DNA of 64,000 nucleotides from Arthrobacter sp. NicSoilB8 (GTDB lineage Bacteria > Actinomycetota > Actinomycetes > Actinomycetales > Micrococcaceae): the NCBI RefSeq assembly GCF_019977355.1, contig NZ_AP024655.1, positions 3,162,001 to 3,226,000 of the forward strand, written 5' to 3'. Position 1 is the first letter of the stretch, and each line of letters starts with the position of its first letter. Positions 1 to 8,798 of the stretch are shown one piece after another. The notes below the pieces were generated by a model. The model was not told the origin of the DNA and did not search any database. It worked only from the letters and a program-made list of their open reading frames with translations. Made by a program: the position numbers and the translations under genes.

Positions 1-372
1 CAGATGAGCTCGATGTCATCCTGGGCGACTTCTGCGGCGAGCAGGCCCTGCTTGCCGGAGTTGCCGCGGAAGATATCGGCGAAGCGGGAGGACAGCACGG
101 TCTTGAAGCCGTAGTCCTTCAGCGCCCAGACGGCGTGTTCGCGGGACGAGCCGGTGCCGAAGTCGGGCCCGGCTACCAGGACGGATCCTGCGTTGAACGG
201 CGCCTGGTTCAGGATGAAGGACGGGTCCTTGCGCCACGCGGCGAAGAGAGCGTCCTCAAAGCCGGTGCGGGTGATGCGCTTGAGGTACACGGCGGGGATG
301 ATCTGGTCGGTGTCGACGTTGCTCTGGCGCAGCGGGACACCAATTCCGGTGTGGGTGGTGAACTTTTCCATG
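1..372 (-). CDS. leuD: 3-isopropylmalate dehydratase small subunit (3' end outside window)
   Basis: LeuD pairs with LeuC to isomerise 2-isopropylmalate to 3-isopropylmalate in cytosolic leucine synthesis. The reading frame starts at an ATG at 372 and runs off the left edge. The N-terminus begins [20 protein letters not shown], followed by the family hallmark TDQIIPA and, further on, [17 protein letters not shown], the swivel-domain substrate loop. About 124 codons are visible, so the C-terminal third is missing. It follows leuC by 92 bases on the same strand, so the two are almost certainly co-transcribed, and no terminator is seen between them. The identification is firm; only the missing end is unknown. 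Confidence 0.96.
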
Positions 373-464
373 GCGGATCCTTCGAGGCTGTGTGGATCGG
401 GGCTAAGTGGATCGAGGCGGCAGGGAGCGGGCCTGCTGATCCGGGCTTCAGATCGGGTCGGGGA

Positions 465-1919
465 CTACGCGGCGTCGGTGCTGAGCGCCACGGACTCCGG
501 CGCGGGGTCCAGATCCGACGGCGAGCTCAGCGTGCCGCGTACCGCCGTCGCCGCGGCGACAACCGGCGAGACCAGGTGGGTGCGGCCGCCCTTGCCCTGG
601 CGTCCTTCGAAGTTGCGGTTTGACGTGGAGGCGCAGCGCTCCCCCACTTCCAGCTGGTCCGGGTTCATGCCCAGGCACATTGAGCAGCCGGCGAACCGCC
701 ATTCGGCTCCGAAGTCTTTGAAGACCTTGTCCAGCCCCTCTGCTTCAGCCTCCAGGCGCACCCGGGCCGAGCCAGGAACCACGAGCATCCGGATGTTGGG
801 ATCCTTGGTGCGGCCCCGGATGATGTCCGCGGCGGCGCGGAGGTCCTCCATCCGTGAGTTAGTGCAGGAGCCCAGGAACACAGTGTCCACCCGGATGTCC
901 TTCATCGGAGTGCCGGCTTCGAGACCCATGTACTGCAGGGCGCGTTCGGCGGCGGCCTTGGCGTTTTCGTCGCCGAAGTCATTCGGCGACGGCACCTTCG
1001 CGGACAGGGACACACCCTGGCCCGGGTTGGTTCCCCACGTGACGAACGGCTCCAGGGTGTCGGCGTCGAGGTCCACCTCGACGTCGAACACCGCGCCGTC
1101 GTCGGTGCTCAGCGTGTCCCAGTATTCGACGGCGGCGTCCCACTCGGCGCCCTCGGGCGCATGCGGGCGGCCGTACATGTAGTCGTAGGTGGTCTGGTCC
1201 GGGGCCACCAGCCCGGCACGGGCGCCGGCCTCGATGGACATGTTGCAGATGGTCATCCGGGCTTCCATGGACAGCGCCCGGATGGCGGAGCCGCGGTACT
1301 CCAGCACGTAGCCCTGCCCGCCGCCGGTGCCGATCTTGGCGATGACGGCCAGGATGATGTCCTTGGCGCTCACGCCGGGGCGCAGCGTGCCCTCCACGTT
1401 GATGGCCATGGTCTTGAACGGCTTCAGGGACAGCGTCTGGGTGGCCATGACGTGCTCCACCTCGGAGGTGCCGATGCCCATGGCGAGTGCCCCGAAGGCG
1501 CCGTGCGTCGAGGTGTGCGAGTCGCCGCAGACCACCGTCATGCCCGGCTGCGTGAGGCCCAGCTGCGGTCCCACCACGTGGACGATCCCTTGCTCGGCGT
1601 CGCCGAGTGAGTGCAGGCGGACGCCGAATTCCTGGCAGTTGTTGCGGAGCGTCTGGATCTGGGTCCGGCTGGTGAGATCGGCGATTGGCTTGTCGATGTC
1701 CAGCGTGGGAGTGTTGTGGTCCTCGGTGGCGATAGTGAGGTCCGGCCGGCGCAGCTTGCGGCCGGCGAGGCGCAGGCCTTCAAATGCCTGCGGCGACGTG
1801 ACCTCGTGCACCAGGTGGAGGTCAATGAAGAGGAGGTCCGGCTGGGCGTTGGCTCCTTCGCCGTCCCCCTTGCGCACCACGTGCGCGTCCCAGACCTTCT
1901 CGGCCAGTGTCTTTGCCAC
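465..1919 (-). CDS. leuC: 3-isopropylmalate dehydratase large subunit
   Basis: This is the [4Fe-4S] aconitase-family large subunit of isopropylmalate isomerase. The 484-residue length is typical. Visible family blocks are [17 protein letters not shown] near residue 35, [21 protein letters not shown] near 150, and the cluster-binding cysteines in [13 protein letters not shown] and [14 protein letters not shown]. The start is a GTG at 1919 preceded by GGGAGAAGG. It is divergent from the IclR-type regulator, and the 130-base intergenic region carries a palindromic candidate operator. It forms an operon with leuD. The C-terminal extension after the last conserved block (about 20 residues, ending LSTDAA) is actinobacterial in flavour. 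Confidence 0.98.
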   Translation of the reverse strand: MAKTLAEKVWDAHVVRKGDGEGANAQPDLLFIDLHLVHEVTSPQAFEGLRLAGRKLRRPDLTIATEDHNTPTLDIDKPIADLTSRTQIQTLRNNCQEFGVRLHSLGDAEQGIVHVVGPQLGLTQPGMTVVCGDSHTSTHGAFGALAMGIGTSEVEHVMATQTLSLKPFKTMAINVEGTLRPGVSAKDIILAVIAKIGTGGGQGYVLEYRGSAIRALSMEARMTICNMSIEAGARAGLVAPDQTTYDYMYGRPHAPEGAEWDAAVEYWDTLSTDDGAVFDVEVDLDADTLEPFVTWGTNPGQGVSLSAKVPSPNDFGDENAKAAAERALQYMGLEAGTPMKDIRVDTVFLGSCTNSRMEDLRAAADIIRGRTKDPNIRMLVVPGSARVRLEAEAEGLDKVFKDFGAEWRFAGCSMCLGMNPDQLEVGERCASTSNRNFEGRQGKGGRTHLVSPVVAAATAVRGTLSSPSDLDPAPESVALSTDAA

Positions 1920-2016
1920 GGCCTTCTCCCTTCACTGCGGTAATTATTGTGCGTTCTAATCGGCTGTTGCTTCCACTGAACCAGCACAGCCAAGTAATAC
2001 GCCAGCGCGTTGACTT

Positions 2017-2038
2017 GCATCTCAGATAATGAGACGTC
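2017..2038. promoter_or_regulatory. candidate IclR/LtbR-type operator between leuC and its regulator
   Basis: The sequence ATCTCAGATAATGAGACG is an imperfect palindrome (TCTCA...TGAGA) in the AT-rich divergent promoter region. Read on the minus strand it gives GACGTCTCATTATCTGAGAT, which resembles boxes upstream of leuB, ilvB and ilvD in this window. In Corynebacterium and Streptomyces the orthologous IclR regulators (LtbR, NdgR, AreB) bind in this same leuC-regulator gap. The site assignment is inference. Confidence 0.5.
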
Positions 2039-2049
2039 AATATCATTAC

Positions 2050-2769
2050 ATGGACAATTCTAGTGGAGTCGGTGTCATCGATAAAGCGGCCCATGTGCTT
2101 GACGCACTTGAGGCCGGCCCAACCACCCTGGCGCAGCTCGTTGCCGCCACGGGACTGGCACGGCCCACCGTGCACCGGCTGGCACTGGCGCTGGTCCATC
2201 ACCGGCTGGTCAGCCGTGACATCCAGGGCCGCTTTGTGCTTGGCAGCCGCCTCGTGGAGCTTGCCTCCGCAGCAGGCGAGGACCGGCTCATCGCCTCCGC
2301 CGGACCGGTGCTGATGCAGCTGCGCGACGCCACCGGCGAAAGCGCCCAGATTTTCCGCCGGCAGGGCGACTGGCGCGTCTGCGTGGCCTCGGCCGAACGA
2401 CCCATCGGCCTGCGCGACACCATCCCCGTCGGTACCCAGCTGTCCATGAAGGCCGGCTCCGCCGCCCAGGTGCTGCTGGCATGGGAAGACCACGACCGCC
2501 TGCTGGAGGGCCTCCAGTCCGCCCGCTTCACCCCCACCGTCCTGGCGGGAGTTCGACGCCGCGGCTGGGGTCAGAGCCTCGGCGAACGCGAGCCTGGTGT
2601 CGCCTCCGTTTCGGCACCGGTCCGCGGTCCGTCCGGCCGCGTGATTGCCGCCGTCTCCATTTCCGGCCCGATCGAGCGCCTGACCCGTCAGCCGGGGAGG
2701 CTGCACGCCGAGGTGGTCTGTAATGCCGGCCGTGTCCTGACTGAGGCGCTGCGCAAGACCAACGACTAA
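2050..2769 (+). CDS. IclR-family regulator of leucine synthesis (LtbR/NdgR-like)
   Basis: Transcriptional regulator with an N-terminal winged helix (about residues 8-60, including TLAQLVAATGLARPTVHRL) and a C-terminal IclR effector domain ending with FGTGPR-type ligand-pocket sequence replaced here by VSAPVRGPSGRVIAAVSISG. The length of 239 residues fits the family. I start it at ATG 2050 (MDNSSGVGVIDKAAH), because an upstream in-frame ATG at 2029 lies inside the palindromic operator. Divergent placement next to leuCD is the conserved position of LtbR/NdgR/AreB, which control leucine genes. The role in controlling leuCD, leuB and ilv genes here is inferred from position and shared motifs. Confidence 0.9.
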   Translation: MDNSSGVGVIDKAAHVLDALEAGPTTLAQLVAATGLARPTVHRLALALVHHRLVSRDIQGRFVLGSRLVELASAAGEDRLIASAGPVLMQLRDATGESAQIFRRQGDWRVCVASAERPIGLRDTIPVGTQLSMKAGSAAQVLLAWEDHDRLLEGLQSARFTPTVLAGVRRRGWGQSLGEREPGVASVSAPVRGPSGRVIAAVSISGPIERLTRQPGRLHAEVVCNAGRVLTEALRKTND

Positions 2770-2782
2770 GTATGCTGTGCCC

Positions 2783-3319
2783 ATGAACAGCTATGCGGTA
2801 TTCCTGCGGGGCATCAATGTGGGCGGCATCAACATCAAGATGGCCGATCTGAAGGACGCGCTGAAGTCGCGGCCCTTTTCGAACGTGTTGACCCTGCTCG
2901 CCAGCGGCAACGTCGTGCTGGCCAGCGAGTTGGACACTGCCGGGGTCAAACAGGAGTTTGAGGCGTGCCTTCGTGAAGCGTTCGGCTATGACGCGTGGGT
3001 GGTGGTCCTGACCGCGGGCCGCGTGTCGGCACTCGTGGACGCCTGCCCCTACCCGCCTGACGACGCCTCGACCCACACCTACCTGACCCTCGCCTCAGAT
3101 GAGGCCGCGCTCTCGGAACTCTACGAATCCGGCAGCGCCCTGGACGGCGTCGAGCTCACTTTGCTGGGACCGGAAGCCATCGCCTGGCTTGCCCCCACCG
3201 GCGGCACCCTGGAAAGCCCCTTCAGCAAACTCTCCGCGAAGGCCAAGTACAAGGCAGCCACCACCACCCGCAACCTTCGCACCATGGTCAAGGTCCGCGA
3301 CGCCGCCGCGGGGATTTAG
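2783..3319 (+). CDS. DUF1697 family protein
   Basis: Small cytosolic protein of 178 residues belonging to DUF1697, whose biochemical role is unknown. It begins MNSYAVFLRGINVGGINI, the characteristic family N-terminus (RGINVGG), followed by a predicted ferredoxin-like fold and the late block LSAKAKYKAATTTRNLRTM, which matches the conserved TxRNxxT signature of the family. An in-frame GTG six bases upstream (2777) is possible, but ATG 2783 gives the canonical N-terminus. It lies 13 bases downstream of the IclR gene on the same strand, so it may be read from the same transcript. A rho-independent terminator follows at 3447. Confidence 0.88.
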   Translation: MNSYAVFLRGINVGGINIKMADLKDALKSRPFSNVLTLLASGNVVLASELDTAGVKQEFEACLREAFGYDAWVVVLTAGRVSALVDACPYPPDDASTHTYLTLASDEAALSELYESGSALDGVELTLLGPEAIAWLAPTGGTLESPFSKLSAKAKYKAATTTRNLRTMVKVRDAAAGI

Positions 3320-3360
3320 GCGGGCTTCTGGCTGCCTGCAGCCTGCGGCCGCCTCGCGAT

Positions 3361-3424
3361 GGCGCGGCCTCGCGCAGGCGCGGCCTCGCGCAGGCGCGGC
3401 CTCGCGCAGGCGCGGCCTCGCGCA
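3361..3424. repeat. four perfect 16-bp tandem repeats
   Basis: The unit GGCGCGGCCTCGCGCA occurs four times head to tail, with a degenerate fifth copy just upstream (3345-3360). It sits between the DUF1697 stop codon and the terminator and has no reading-frame role. Each unit contains its own short inverted repeat (GCGCGG/CCTCGCGC). Likely a slippage-prone mini-satellite. Confidence 0.9.
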
Positions 3425-3446
3425 GCCGGCGGACTCCGGGGAATGC

Positions 3447-3479
3447 AAAACGGCCCCGGGCTGATGCCCGGGACCGTTT
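3447..3479. terminator. hairpin terminator between DUF1697 gene and tRNA-Glu
   Basis: AAACGGCCCCGGGC and GCCCGGGACCGTTT form a stem of about 14 bp (one mismatch) with a TGAT loop. It is flanked by A residues on one side and T residues on the other, so it can serve the plus-strand gene and the minus-strand tRNA genes. Confidence 0.8.
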
Positions 3480-3485
3480 CCGTTG

Positions 3486-3558
3486 TGACCCCAGCGGGAT
3501 TCGAACCCGCGTTACCGCCGTGAGAGGGCAGCGTACTAGGCCGCTATACGATGGGGCC
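3486..3558 (-). tRNA. tRNA-Glu(CTC)
   Basis: Reading the minus strand gives a 73-nt cloverleaf. The acceptor GGCCCCA pairs with TGGGGTC and the discriminator is A. The anticodon stem CTGCC/GGCGG carries loop CTCTCAC, giving anticodon CTC. The T arm contains GGGTTCGAATCCC. No CCA is encoded. It lies with tRNA-Gln about 130 bases upstream on the same strand. Confidence 0.95.
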
Positions 3559-3688
3559 GCGTACTTTCCAGAACAGCATTTCTGCCATTCAAGCCAAATG
3601 ATTGTTTCACACATTTGGCCACAGTTTCAAATCGGACAAGCCGCTTCAAAACGTCCGATCTTCCGCGGAAATCCGCGGATTTTCAGAG

Positions 3689-3760
3689 CTGGGATACCAG
3701 GACTCGAACCTAGAATGACGGTACCAGAAACCGTAGTGTTGCCAATTACACCATATCCCA
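3689..3760 (-). tRNA. tRNA-Gln(CTG)
   Basis: On the minus strand the acceptor TGGGATA pairs with TATCCCA. The anticodon stem ACGGT/ACCGT carries loop TTCTGGT, so the anticodon is CTG. The T loop has GGTTCGAGTCC. The discriminator base is G and no CCA is encoded. It is upstream of tRNA-Glu on the same strand and probably shares its transcript. Confidence 0.95.
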
Positions 3761-4107
3761 ATGACACTTTCGGACCGGATGTTTGGGCCTAAACCCTTGC
3801 TCCCGGCGCCTCAGCACGAGTAATTACTTTACCCGAGAGTTTTCACTTGCACAAATCGGGAACGCCGGCGCGGGGCTCAATGTCCCGGACGGACTCATTC
3901 CCGGGCCGGCGGCTGCAAAATCCCCGCCAGCCCTTGCCAATCCGAGGCTTACAAGTTTACGCTCGGTAAGTTACCAACGAGTAACCACCCCTCCCCCACG
4001 CCCATGCTGGCAGTTTTGCGATCACGTTCCGGTGTTAGCTGCATCACACCGGCCGGGGTGGGCGGCAGCAGAGCCGCTGCCGGCGAGACCGTCGAGAGGA
4101 ATCATCT
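3761..4107. other. intergenic region, no gene seen
   Basis: This gap separates the minus-strand tRNA pair from the plus-strand repeat protein. It should hold both promoters. I see no convincing reading frame; a GAGAGGA ribosome-binding sequence at 4094-4100 serves the GTG start at 4108. An AT-richer stretch around 3820-3860 is the most promoter-like part. Confidence 0.5.
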
Positions 4108-5400
4108 GTGTCACAGAGTCGTGCCGCCGTCATCAAGACCCGGACCCGTGCGCAGCAATCCGCCATCGCCATCCTGGCACTGCTGCTCATCGCCCTGCTG
4201 GGCTTCTACACGCTTGTCACGGGCCGGATCACAGACGGCACTGCCAAGCTCAAAGACGGGGCCGGCAAACTTTCCGTGGGGGCGGAGAAGATCTACTCGG
4301 GGATCAGCACCAGGCTGGCTCCCGGAGCGGACAAGCTCCAGGCCGGCGCCGGCGAACTGGCCCAGGGCGCCGTCAAGATCGAAACCGATGTGAACAGCAA
4401 ACTTGCCCCGGGCGTCTACAGAGTCGACGACGGCGCGCAGAAGCTCGCGGCGGGGGCCGTGCAGCTTTCCGCCGCGCTGACCCCGACGCCGGCCGGCAAC
4501 GCCGAAAACAACCTCGCTGACGGCGCCACCCAGCTTGACGGCGGCGCAACCCAGCTGGCCGGAGGTACCGTGGCATTGGCCGCCGGCACCGACCAGCTCA
4601 AGGGCTACCGCGGCGCCGGCGGCAACCCGGAGGCCGGGACCGGGACGGCGGCCCTGGCCCAGGCCATGGAACTGCTGCAGGCCGCGGCGAATGATCCGGT
4701 CCAGGGTCTGGTGCCGCTCTCGGTGGTGAAGGACAAGATCGCCAAGATCACCGCGGGCGCGCACAAACTGGACGCCGGAGCCAGCCAGTTGCAGGCCGGT
4801 GCTCAGCGGCTCCAGGACGGCGCAGGCCAGCTGCATGCGTGAACAGGCAAGCTCACGGCCGGTTTCGCCACGCTGGCCGGAAAGCTCAACAGCGAGGACC
4901 CCGCCGCGCCGGGCGTGCTGGGCACGCGGCTCCTGGCCGACGGCACGTCCAAGATCCGGGTCGGAATGGACGGCGTCCCCGGAGACCCCGAGCACCCGGG
5001 CCTGCTCAAGGCCGCCGCCCGGATGACCGCAGGCAGCTCCCGGCTGGCCGACGGAACCGTGGCCCTGAACGCCGGCATCAAGGGCAACCCCGGAGACCCG
5101 GCGAACCCCGGCCTCCTCAGCGGTTCCCAGGCCCTGGCCTCCGGTGCCTCCGAGCTTTCGGCCGGCAACACCAAGCTGGCGTCGGGCTCCTCGCAGCTGG
5201 CCACGGGCGCGGACAAACTCGCCGACGGCAATGCCCGGATCGCTGACGGGACCGGCACCCTGTATGCCGGAGCGGCCGCGGTGTCACCGACCAGCATGCT
5301 CCGGCAGTCCGATACCGCCACGGCGCTGGGGCTGGTCGGGGTGCTGGGCCTTGGTTCCGTGGGTGCCTTCCTGGCGCTGCGGAAGAGGCAGGCCAGCTAG
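4108..5400 (+). pseudogene. YhgE/Pip-like repeat membrane protein interrupted by in-frame TGA
   Basis: A surface or membrane protein with an N-terminal transmembrane helix (about residues 18-40), a long array of short degenerate repeats of the type L-x-D/A-G-A-x-x-L (YhgE/phage infection protein style, probably helical stalk), and a C-terminal helix (LGLVGVLGLGSVGAFLAL) followed by the positive tail RKRQAS. The frame opens at GTG 4108 with a good ribosome-binding site, but codon 245 is TGA (4840-4842). The same frame continues as TGKLTAGFATLAGKL with identical repeat character to 5400. A single change GGA to TGA would explain this. Full length would be 430 codons. It could be a true pseudogene, a truncated secreted form lacking the C-terminal anchor, or a sequence error. 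Confidence 0.75.
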
Positions 5401-5436
5401 CGGCAGGACCCGGAGCCGGTTCCTGCCGCTCTCTGG

Positions 5437-6195
5437 CTACGCCAGCAGTTCCAGCAGTTCCAGCAGGGAGCCGACCTCGCGTCCGCGGAAGTCCGGGGCC
5501 GGCTCCCCGCCGCGGTTCAGCCACACACCCAGGAGGCCTGCCGCCGTCGAGCCTTCCGCGTCGAGCAGCCGGTTATCCCCGACGTACAGCGTCTGGCCGG
5601 GGCCGGTGCCGATCCGCCGGACACCCTCAAGGTAGATGGCCGGGTCGGGTTTCGCGACACCCACGGTGTCGGTGCCCACGAGAACGGCAATCCGGTCCAG
5701 TCCGGCCGCGTCCAGCTTCACACGCTGGTAGTCGTGGACGTTGTTGCTCACGGCCCCGTACGGAATGCCGGCCGCGTCCAGGGCATCGAGCAGCGGGCCG
5801 ACGTCGTCGAATGCCCGGATGTAGCCGTGTTGGCGGCTCGCGTAGGAACTCACCCAGTGGTGGGCCTGCTCGCCGTCTGCGAGTTCGACGCCGAAGTACC
5901 CCAGCGCCGCCCGGCCCCGGAGCAGCCGCTGCTCGTTGAAGGTGATCTCGCCTGCCAGGTAGCGGTCGTAGAAATGGGTGGTCTCGTGGGTGAAGATCCG
6001 CCCGAACTTCTCCCACCCGGCCTCGTCCAGGCCGGGCAGGAGGTGCTCGCTGACGTCGCGAAGGGCCGACGTCATGGAGAATTCGAGGTCCACCAGGGTG
6101 TCATCGATGTCGAACAGGACCCCGCGGACAACGCCGGTGCCTGCTCCCAGTGTGATGTTGCCGGACGTGTTCCCGGCGCCGGTCGCGGTGTCCAT
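5437..6195 (-). CDS. HAD-family hydrolase
   Basis: Haloacid-dehalogenase superfamily phosphatase, 252 residues, cytosolic, substrate not predictable. Motif I is GVLFDIDDTLVDL near residue 27 (nucleophile and acid Asp pair), motif II is GAVSNN, and motifs III/IV lie in GVAKPDPAIYLEGVRR and YVGDNRLLDAEGS. The helical cap between residues 45 and 125 makes it a C1-type member similar to YjjG/pyrimidine nucleotidases or phosphoglycolate phosphatase relatives. The first 25 residues are Gly/Thr-rich and unlike the core, so a later GTG start (VVRGVLFDID) is possible. It starts 10 bases after the gltX stop on the same strand and is probably co-transcribed with gltX. Confidence 0.88.
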   Translation of the reverse strand: MDTATGAGNTSGNITLGAGTGVVRGVLFDIDDTLVDLEFSMTSALRDVSEHLLPGLDEAGWEKFGRIFTHETTHFYDRYLAGEITFNEQRLLRGRAALGYFGVELADGEQAHHWVSSYASRQHGYIRAFDDVGPLLDALDAAGIPYGAVSNNVHDYQRVKLDAAGLDRIAVLVGTDTVGVAKPDPAIYLEGVRRIGTGPGQTLYVGDNRLLDAEGSTAAGLLGVWLNRGGEPAPDFRGREVGSLLELLELLA

Positions 6196-6205
6196 CAGCC
6201 GGCCG

Positions 6206-7744
6206 TCAGCCGCGGAAGGCGCGCAGGCGCGCCAGGGACGAGTCCTTGCCCAGGATGACCATGGATTCGAACAAAGGCGGGGAGATCCGGCGTCCCGAAA
6301 CGGCCGTGCGGACGGGGCCGAAGGCCAGGCGCGGCTTGACGCCGAGGCCCTCCACGAGGGCTTCCTTCAGGGCAGCCTGGATGTTCTCGGCCGTCCAGTC
6401 GGCGACGGGCTCCAGCGCGGACAGCGCGGCGTCGAGGACCTCGGTGAGGTTCTCCGGGAGGCCCTTGCGGGCGTCGTCGGCGACGTCGATCGCGTCGTCG
6501 GCCTTGAACAGGAACGCGAGCATTTCCGGCGCCTCGCCGAGCAGCGAGATGCGCTCCTGGATCAGCGGCGCGGCCTCGGCCAGGATCTCTTCCTCGCGGG
6601 CGGTGAGGTTCTCCCCCACGAATCCGGCGGCCTGCAGGTACGGCACCAGGCGGCCGCGGAAGTCCTCGGCGTCCAGCATGCGGATGTGTGTGCCGTTGAT
6701 GGCTTCGGCCTTCTTGATGTCGAATCGGGCCGGGTTGGCCAGGACATCGTTGACGTCGAAGTGTTCGATCAGCTGCTCCACGGTGAAAATATCCTCGTCG
6801 GCGGAGAGGCTCCAGCCGAGCAGGGACAGGTAGTTCAGCAGGCCTTCGGGGATGAAGCCGCGGTCCCGGAGCAGGAACAGGTTGGACTGGGGGTCGCGCT
6901 TGGAGAGCTTCTTGTTGCCCTCGCCCATGACGTACGGCAGGTGGCCGAACACCGGCATGTAGCTGGCGACGCCGATGTCCATGAGGGCGCGGATCAGCAC
7001 CACCTGGCGGGGCGTGGAGGAGAGCAGGTCCTCGCCGCGGAGCACGTGCGTGATCCCCATGAGGGCGTCGTCCACCGGGTTGACCAGGGTGTACAGCGGG
7101 GAGCCGTCGGCACGGACGATGACGTAGTCCGGGATGCTGCCGGCCTTGAACGTGATCTCGCCGCGCACCATGTCGGTGAACGTGACGTCTTCATCGGGCA
7201 TGCGGACGCGCAGCACGGGCTGGCGGCCCTCGGCCTTGAACGCAGCGAGCTGATCCTCGGAGAGCTCGCGGTCAAAGTTGTCGTAGCCCAGCTTGGGGTC
7301 GCGGCCGGCGGCACGGTGGCGGGCCTCGACTTCCTCGGGCGAGGAGTAGCACTCGTAGGCGTAGCCGGCGTCGATCAGCTTGGCGACGACGTCCTTGTAG
7401 AGGTCCAGCCGCTGCGACTGGCGGTAGGGCTCGTGCGGGCCGCCGACCTCAACGCCCTCTTCCCAGGTGATGCCGAGCCATTTGAGAGCCTCCAGCAGCT
7501 GCTGGTAGCTCTCCTCCGAGTCGCGCGCCGCGTCGGTGTCCTCGATCCGGAACACAAAGGTGCCCTTGGTGTGCCGGGCGTGGGCCCAGTTGAAGAGGGC
7601 GGTGCGGATCAGTCCGACGTGCGGGGTGCCCGTGGGGGACGGGCAGAACCGGACACGGACGGGGGTGTCGGTGGTGACTTCACCGGCAGGGGCGGCAAGC
7701 GGGGCTGAGCTGGAGACGGCGTCGGACGCGGAGGCAGTAGTCAT
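6206..7744 (-). CDS. gltX: glutamyl-tRNA synthetase
   Basis: Class I aminoacyl-tRNA synthetase charging tRNA-Glu, and in most actinobacteria also tRNA-Gln before amidation. The 512-residue length is normal. The HIGH-type motif is [19 protein letters not shown] (HVGL variant), then FRIEDTD, the tRNA-Glu acceptor-binding block and KKLSKRD as the KMSKS-type loop. The N-terminal 25 residues are a low-complexity Ala/Ser extension. It lies near tRNA-Glu and tRNA-Gln genes and downstream of an FAHD gene; gltX beside an FAHD gene is a conserved actinobacterial arrangement. Confidence 0.97.
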   Translation of the reverse strand: MTTASASDAVSSSAPLAAPAGEVTTDTPVRVRFCPSPTGTPHVGLIRTALFNWAHARHTKGTFVFRIEDTDAARDSEESYQQLLEALKWLGITWEEGVEVGGPHEPYRQSQRLDLYKDVVAKLIDAGYAYECYSSPEEVEARHRAAGRDPKLGYDNFDRELSEDQLAAFKAEGRQPVLRVRMPDEDVTFTDMVRGEITFKAGSIPDYVIVRADGSPLYTLVNPVDDALMGITHVLRGEDLLSSTPRQVVLIRALMDIGVASYMPVFGHLPYVMGEGNKKLSKRDPQSNLFLLRDRGFIPEGLLNYLSLLGWSLSADEDIFTVEQLIEHFDVNDVLANPARFDIKKAEAINGTHIRMLDAEDFRGRLVPYLQAAGFVGENLTAREEEILAEAAPLIQERISLLGEAPEMLAFLFKADDAIDVADDARKGLPENLTEVLDAALSALEPVADWTAENIQAALKEALVEGLGVKPRLAFGPVRTAVSGRRISPPLFESMVILGKDSSLARLRAFRG

Positions 7745-7873
7745 AGTGGTACCAACATTACCAATCCCTGCCCGCGCCCCCTGCCCGGAATACCGCTGCG
7801 AAAACGGACAGCCGCACCGTGGATCCCACGGGCGGCTGTCTGAAATCGGCGCAGCTTCCTGCGCGCGGAGCAG

Positions 7874-8650
7874 CTAGCGGCGCACTACCGGGTTGGAGAG
7901 CCGTCCGATGCCCTCGATCTCGACCTCATAGCGGTCGCCTGCCTGCACCGCGCCGACGCCGGCGGGGGTACCGGTCATGATGACGTCGCCGGGCAGCAGG
8001 GTGAAGGCCTGCGAGACGAGGGAGACGAGTTCGCGCACGCCGCGGATCATCTGGCTCGTGCTGCCGTCCTGGCGCAGTTCGCCGTTGAGCCGGCCCTGGA
8101 TCCGGAGGTCTTCGGTGTCGAGCTCGGTCTCGATCCACGGCCCGAGCGGGGCCGAGGTGTCGAAGCCCTTGGCCCGGGCCCACTGCAGGTCCGTCTTCTG
8201 GACGTCGCGGGCGGTGAGGTCGTTGCCGCAGGTGTAGCCGAAGATCACGTCGTCCACGCGGGCTTCGGGCACGTCTTTGCAGATCCGGCCAATGACGACA
8301 CACAGCTCGGCCTCGAAGGAGACGTCCTCGGAGAACTCCGGCAGGACAATGGGATCATTCGGCCCGATCACGGAGGTATTGGGCTTGAGGAACAGCAAGG
8401 GCTGCTGCGGGACCTCGTTGCCCAGCTCCCGGGCATGCTCCGCGAAGTTCCGGCCGACGCCGATGACCTTGCTGCGGGGAATGATCGGCGCCAGCAGGCG
8501 GACGTCCTCCAGCTTGTGCTTCATGGGGGTTCGTTCCACGCCATGGAAGAAGGGGTCGCCCTTGATGACAGTGACTTCCTCACTGCCGGGCTCACCTTCC
8601 ACGATGCCGTAGAGGGGATCAGAATCAACTACAAACCGGGCGATACGCAT
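7874..8650 (-). CDS. fumarylacetoacetate hydrolase (FAHD) family protein
   Basis: A 258-residue FAH-superfamily enzyme, acting on small 2-oxo or beta-diketo acids (hydrolase, decarboxylase or isomerase). The core starts at IGVGRNFAEHARELG, with metal-ligand glutamates in VSFEAELCVVIGR and the aspartate/lysine region FGYTCGNDLTARDVQ. The C-terminal signature is GDVIMTGTPAGVG. Its exact substrate cannot be named from sequence. It is 129 bases upstream of gltX on the same strand, and this adjacency is conserved in related actinobacteria as I recall it, although no functional link to translation is known. Confidence 0.93.
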   Translation of the reverse strand: MRIARFVVDSDPLYGIVEGEPGSEEVTVIKGDPFFHGVERTPMKHKLEDVRLLAPIIPRSKVIGVGRNFAEHARELGNEVPQQPLLFLKPNTSVIGPNDPIVLPEFSEDVSFEAELCVVIGRICKDVPEARVDDVIFGYTCGNDLTARDVQKTDLQWARAKGFDTSAPLGPWIETELDTEDLRIQGRLNGELRQDGSTSQMIRGVRELVSLVSQAFTLLPGDVIMTGTPAGVGAVQAGDRYEVEIEGIGRLSNPVVRR

Positions 8651-8733
8651 GGTTCCTAGCCTACCGTCCCCAGCGGGCGCGCCAGGCTCCCGGGCGGACC
8701 GGGCGGCGCGCGCCCCTGCCCGCTCCCGCCCGC

Positions 8734-8798
8734 CCCACTGACTAGCAGCAGGGGCCGTTTTGAGCGCTGAAAACGGCCCCTGCTGCGAGTTAGTTGGG
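8734..8798. repeat. long intergenic palindrome, dispersed-repeat copy 1
   Basis: The core is a perfect 17-bp stem (GCAGCAGGGGCCGTTTT with its complement) around an 8-base loop, 8745-8786. The similarity continues outward: the left arm CCCACTGACTA and the complement of the right arm, CCCAACTAACTC, are related. The ends resemble those of the palindrome at 23648-23714. It overlaps the last codons of the metallo-hydrolase gene and probably also acts as its terminator. Confidence 0.75.

Noticed and set aside
1161..1610. Long plus-strand frames inside leuC, gltX, metG, serA, ilvC, ilvD and other genes
   Set aside because: These are opposite-strand shadows typical of high-GC coding DNA; their text is Arg/Gly/His/Ala-rich and has no family resemblance.
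2029..2049. ATG 2029 as start of the IclR-type gene
   Set aside because: It lies within the palindromic operator and adds seven residues not typical of the family; ATG 2050 fits better.
3350..3430. CRISPR array
   Set aside because: The 16-bp units are directly abutting with no spacers; no cas genes are present.
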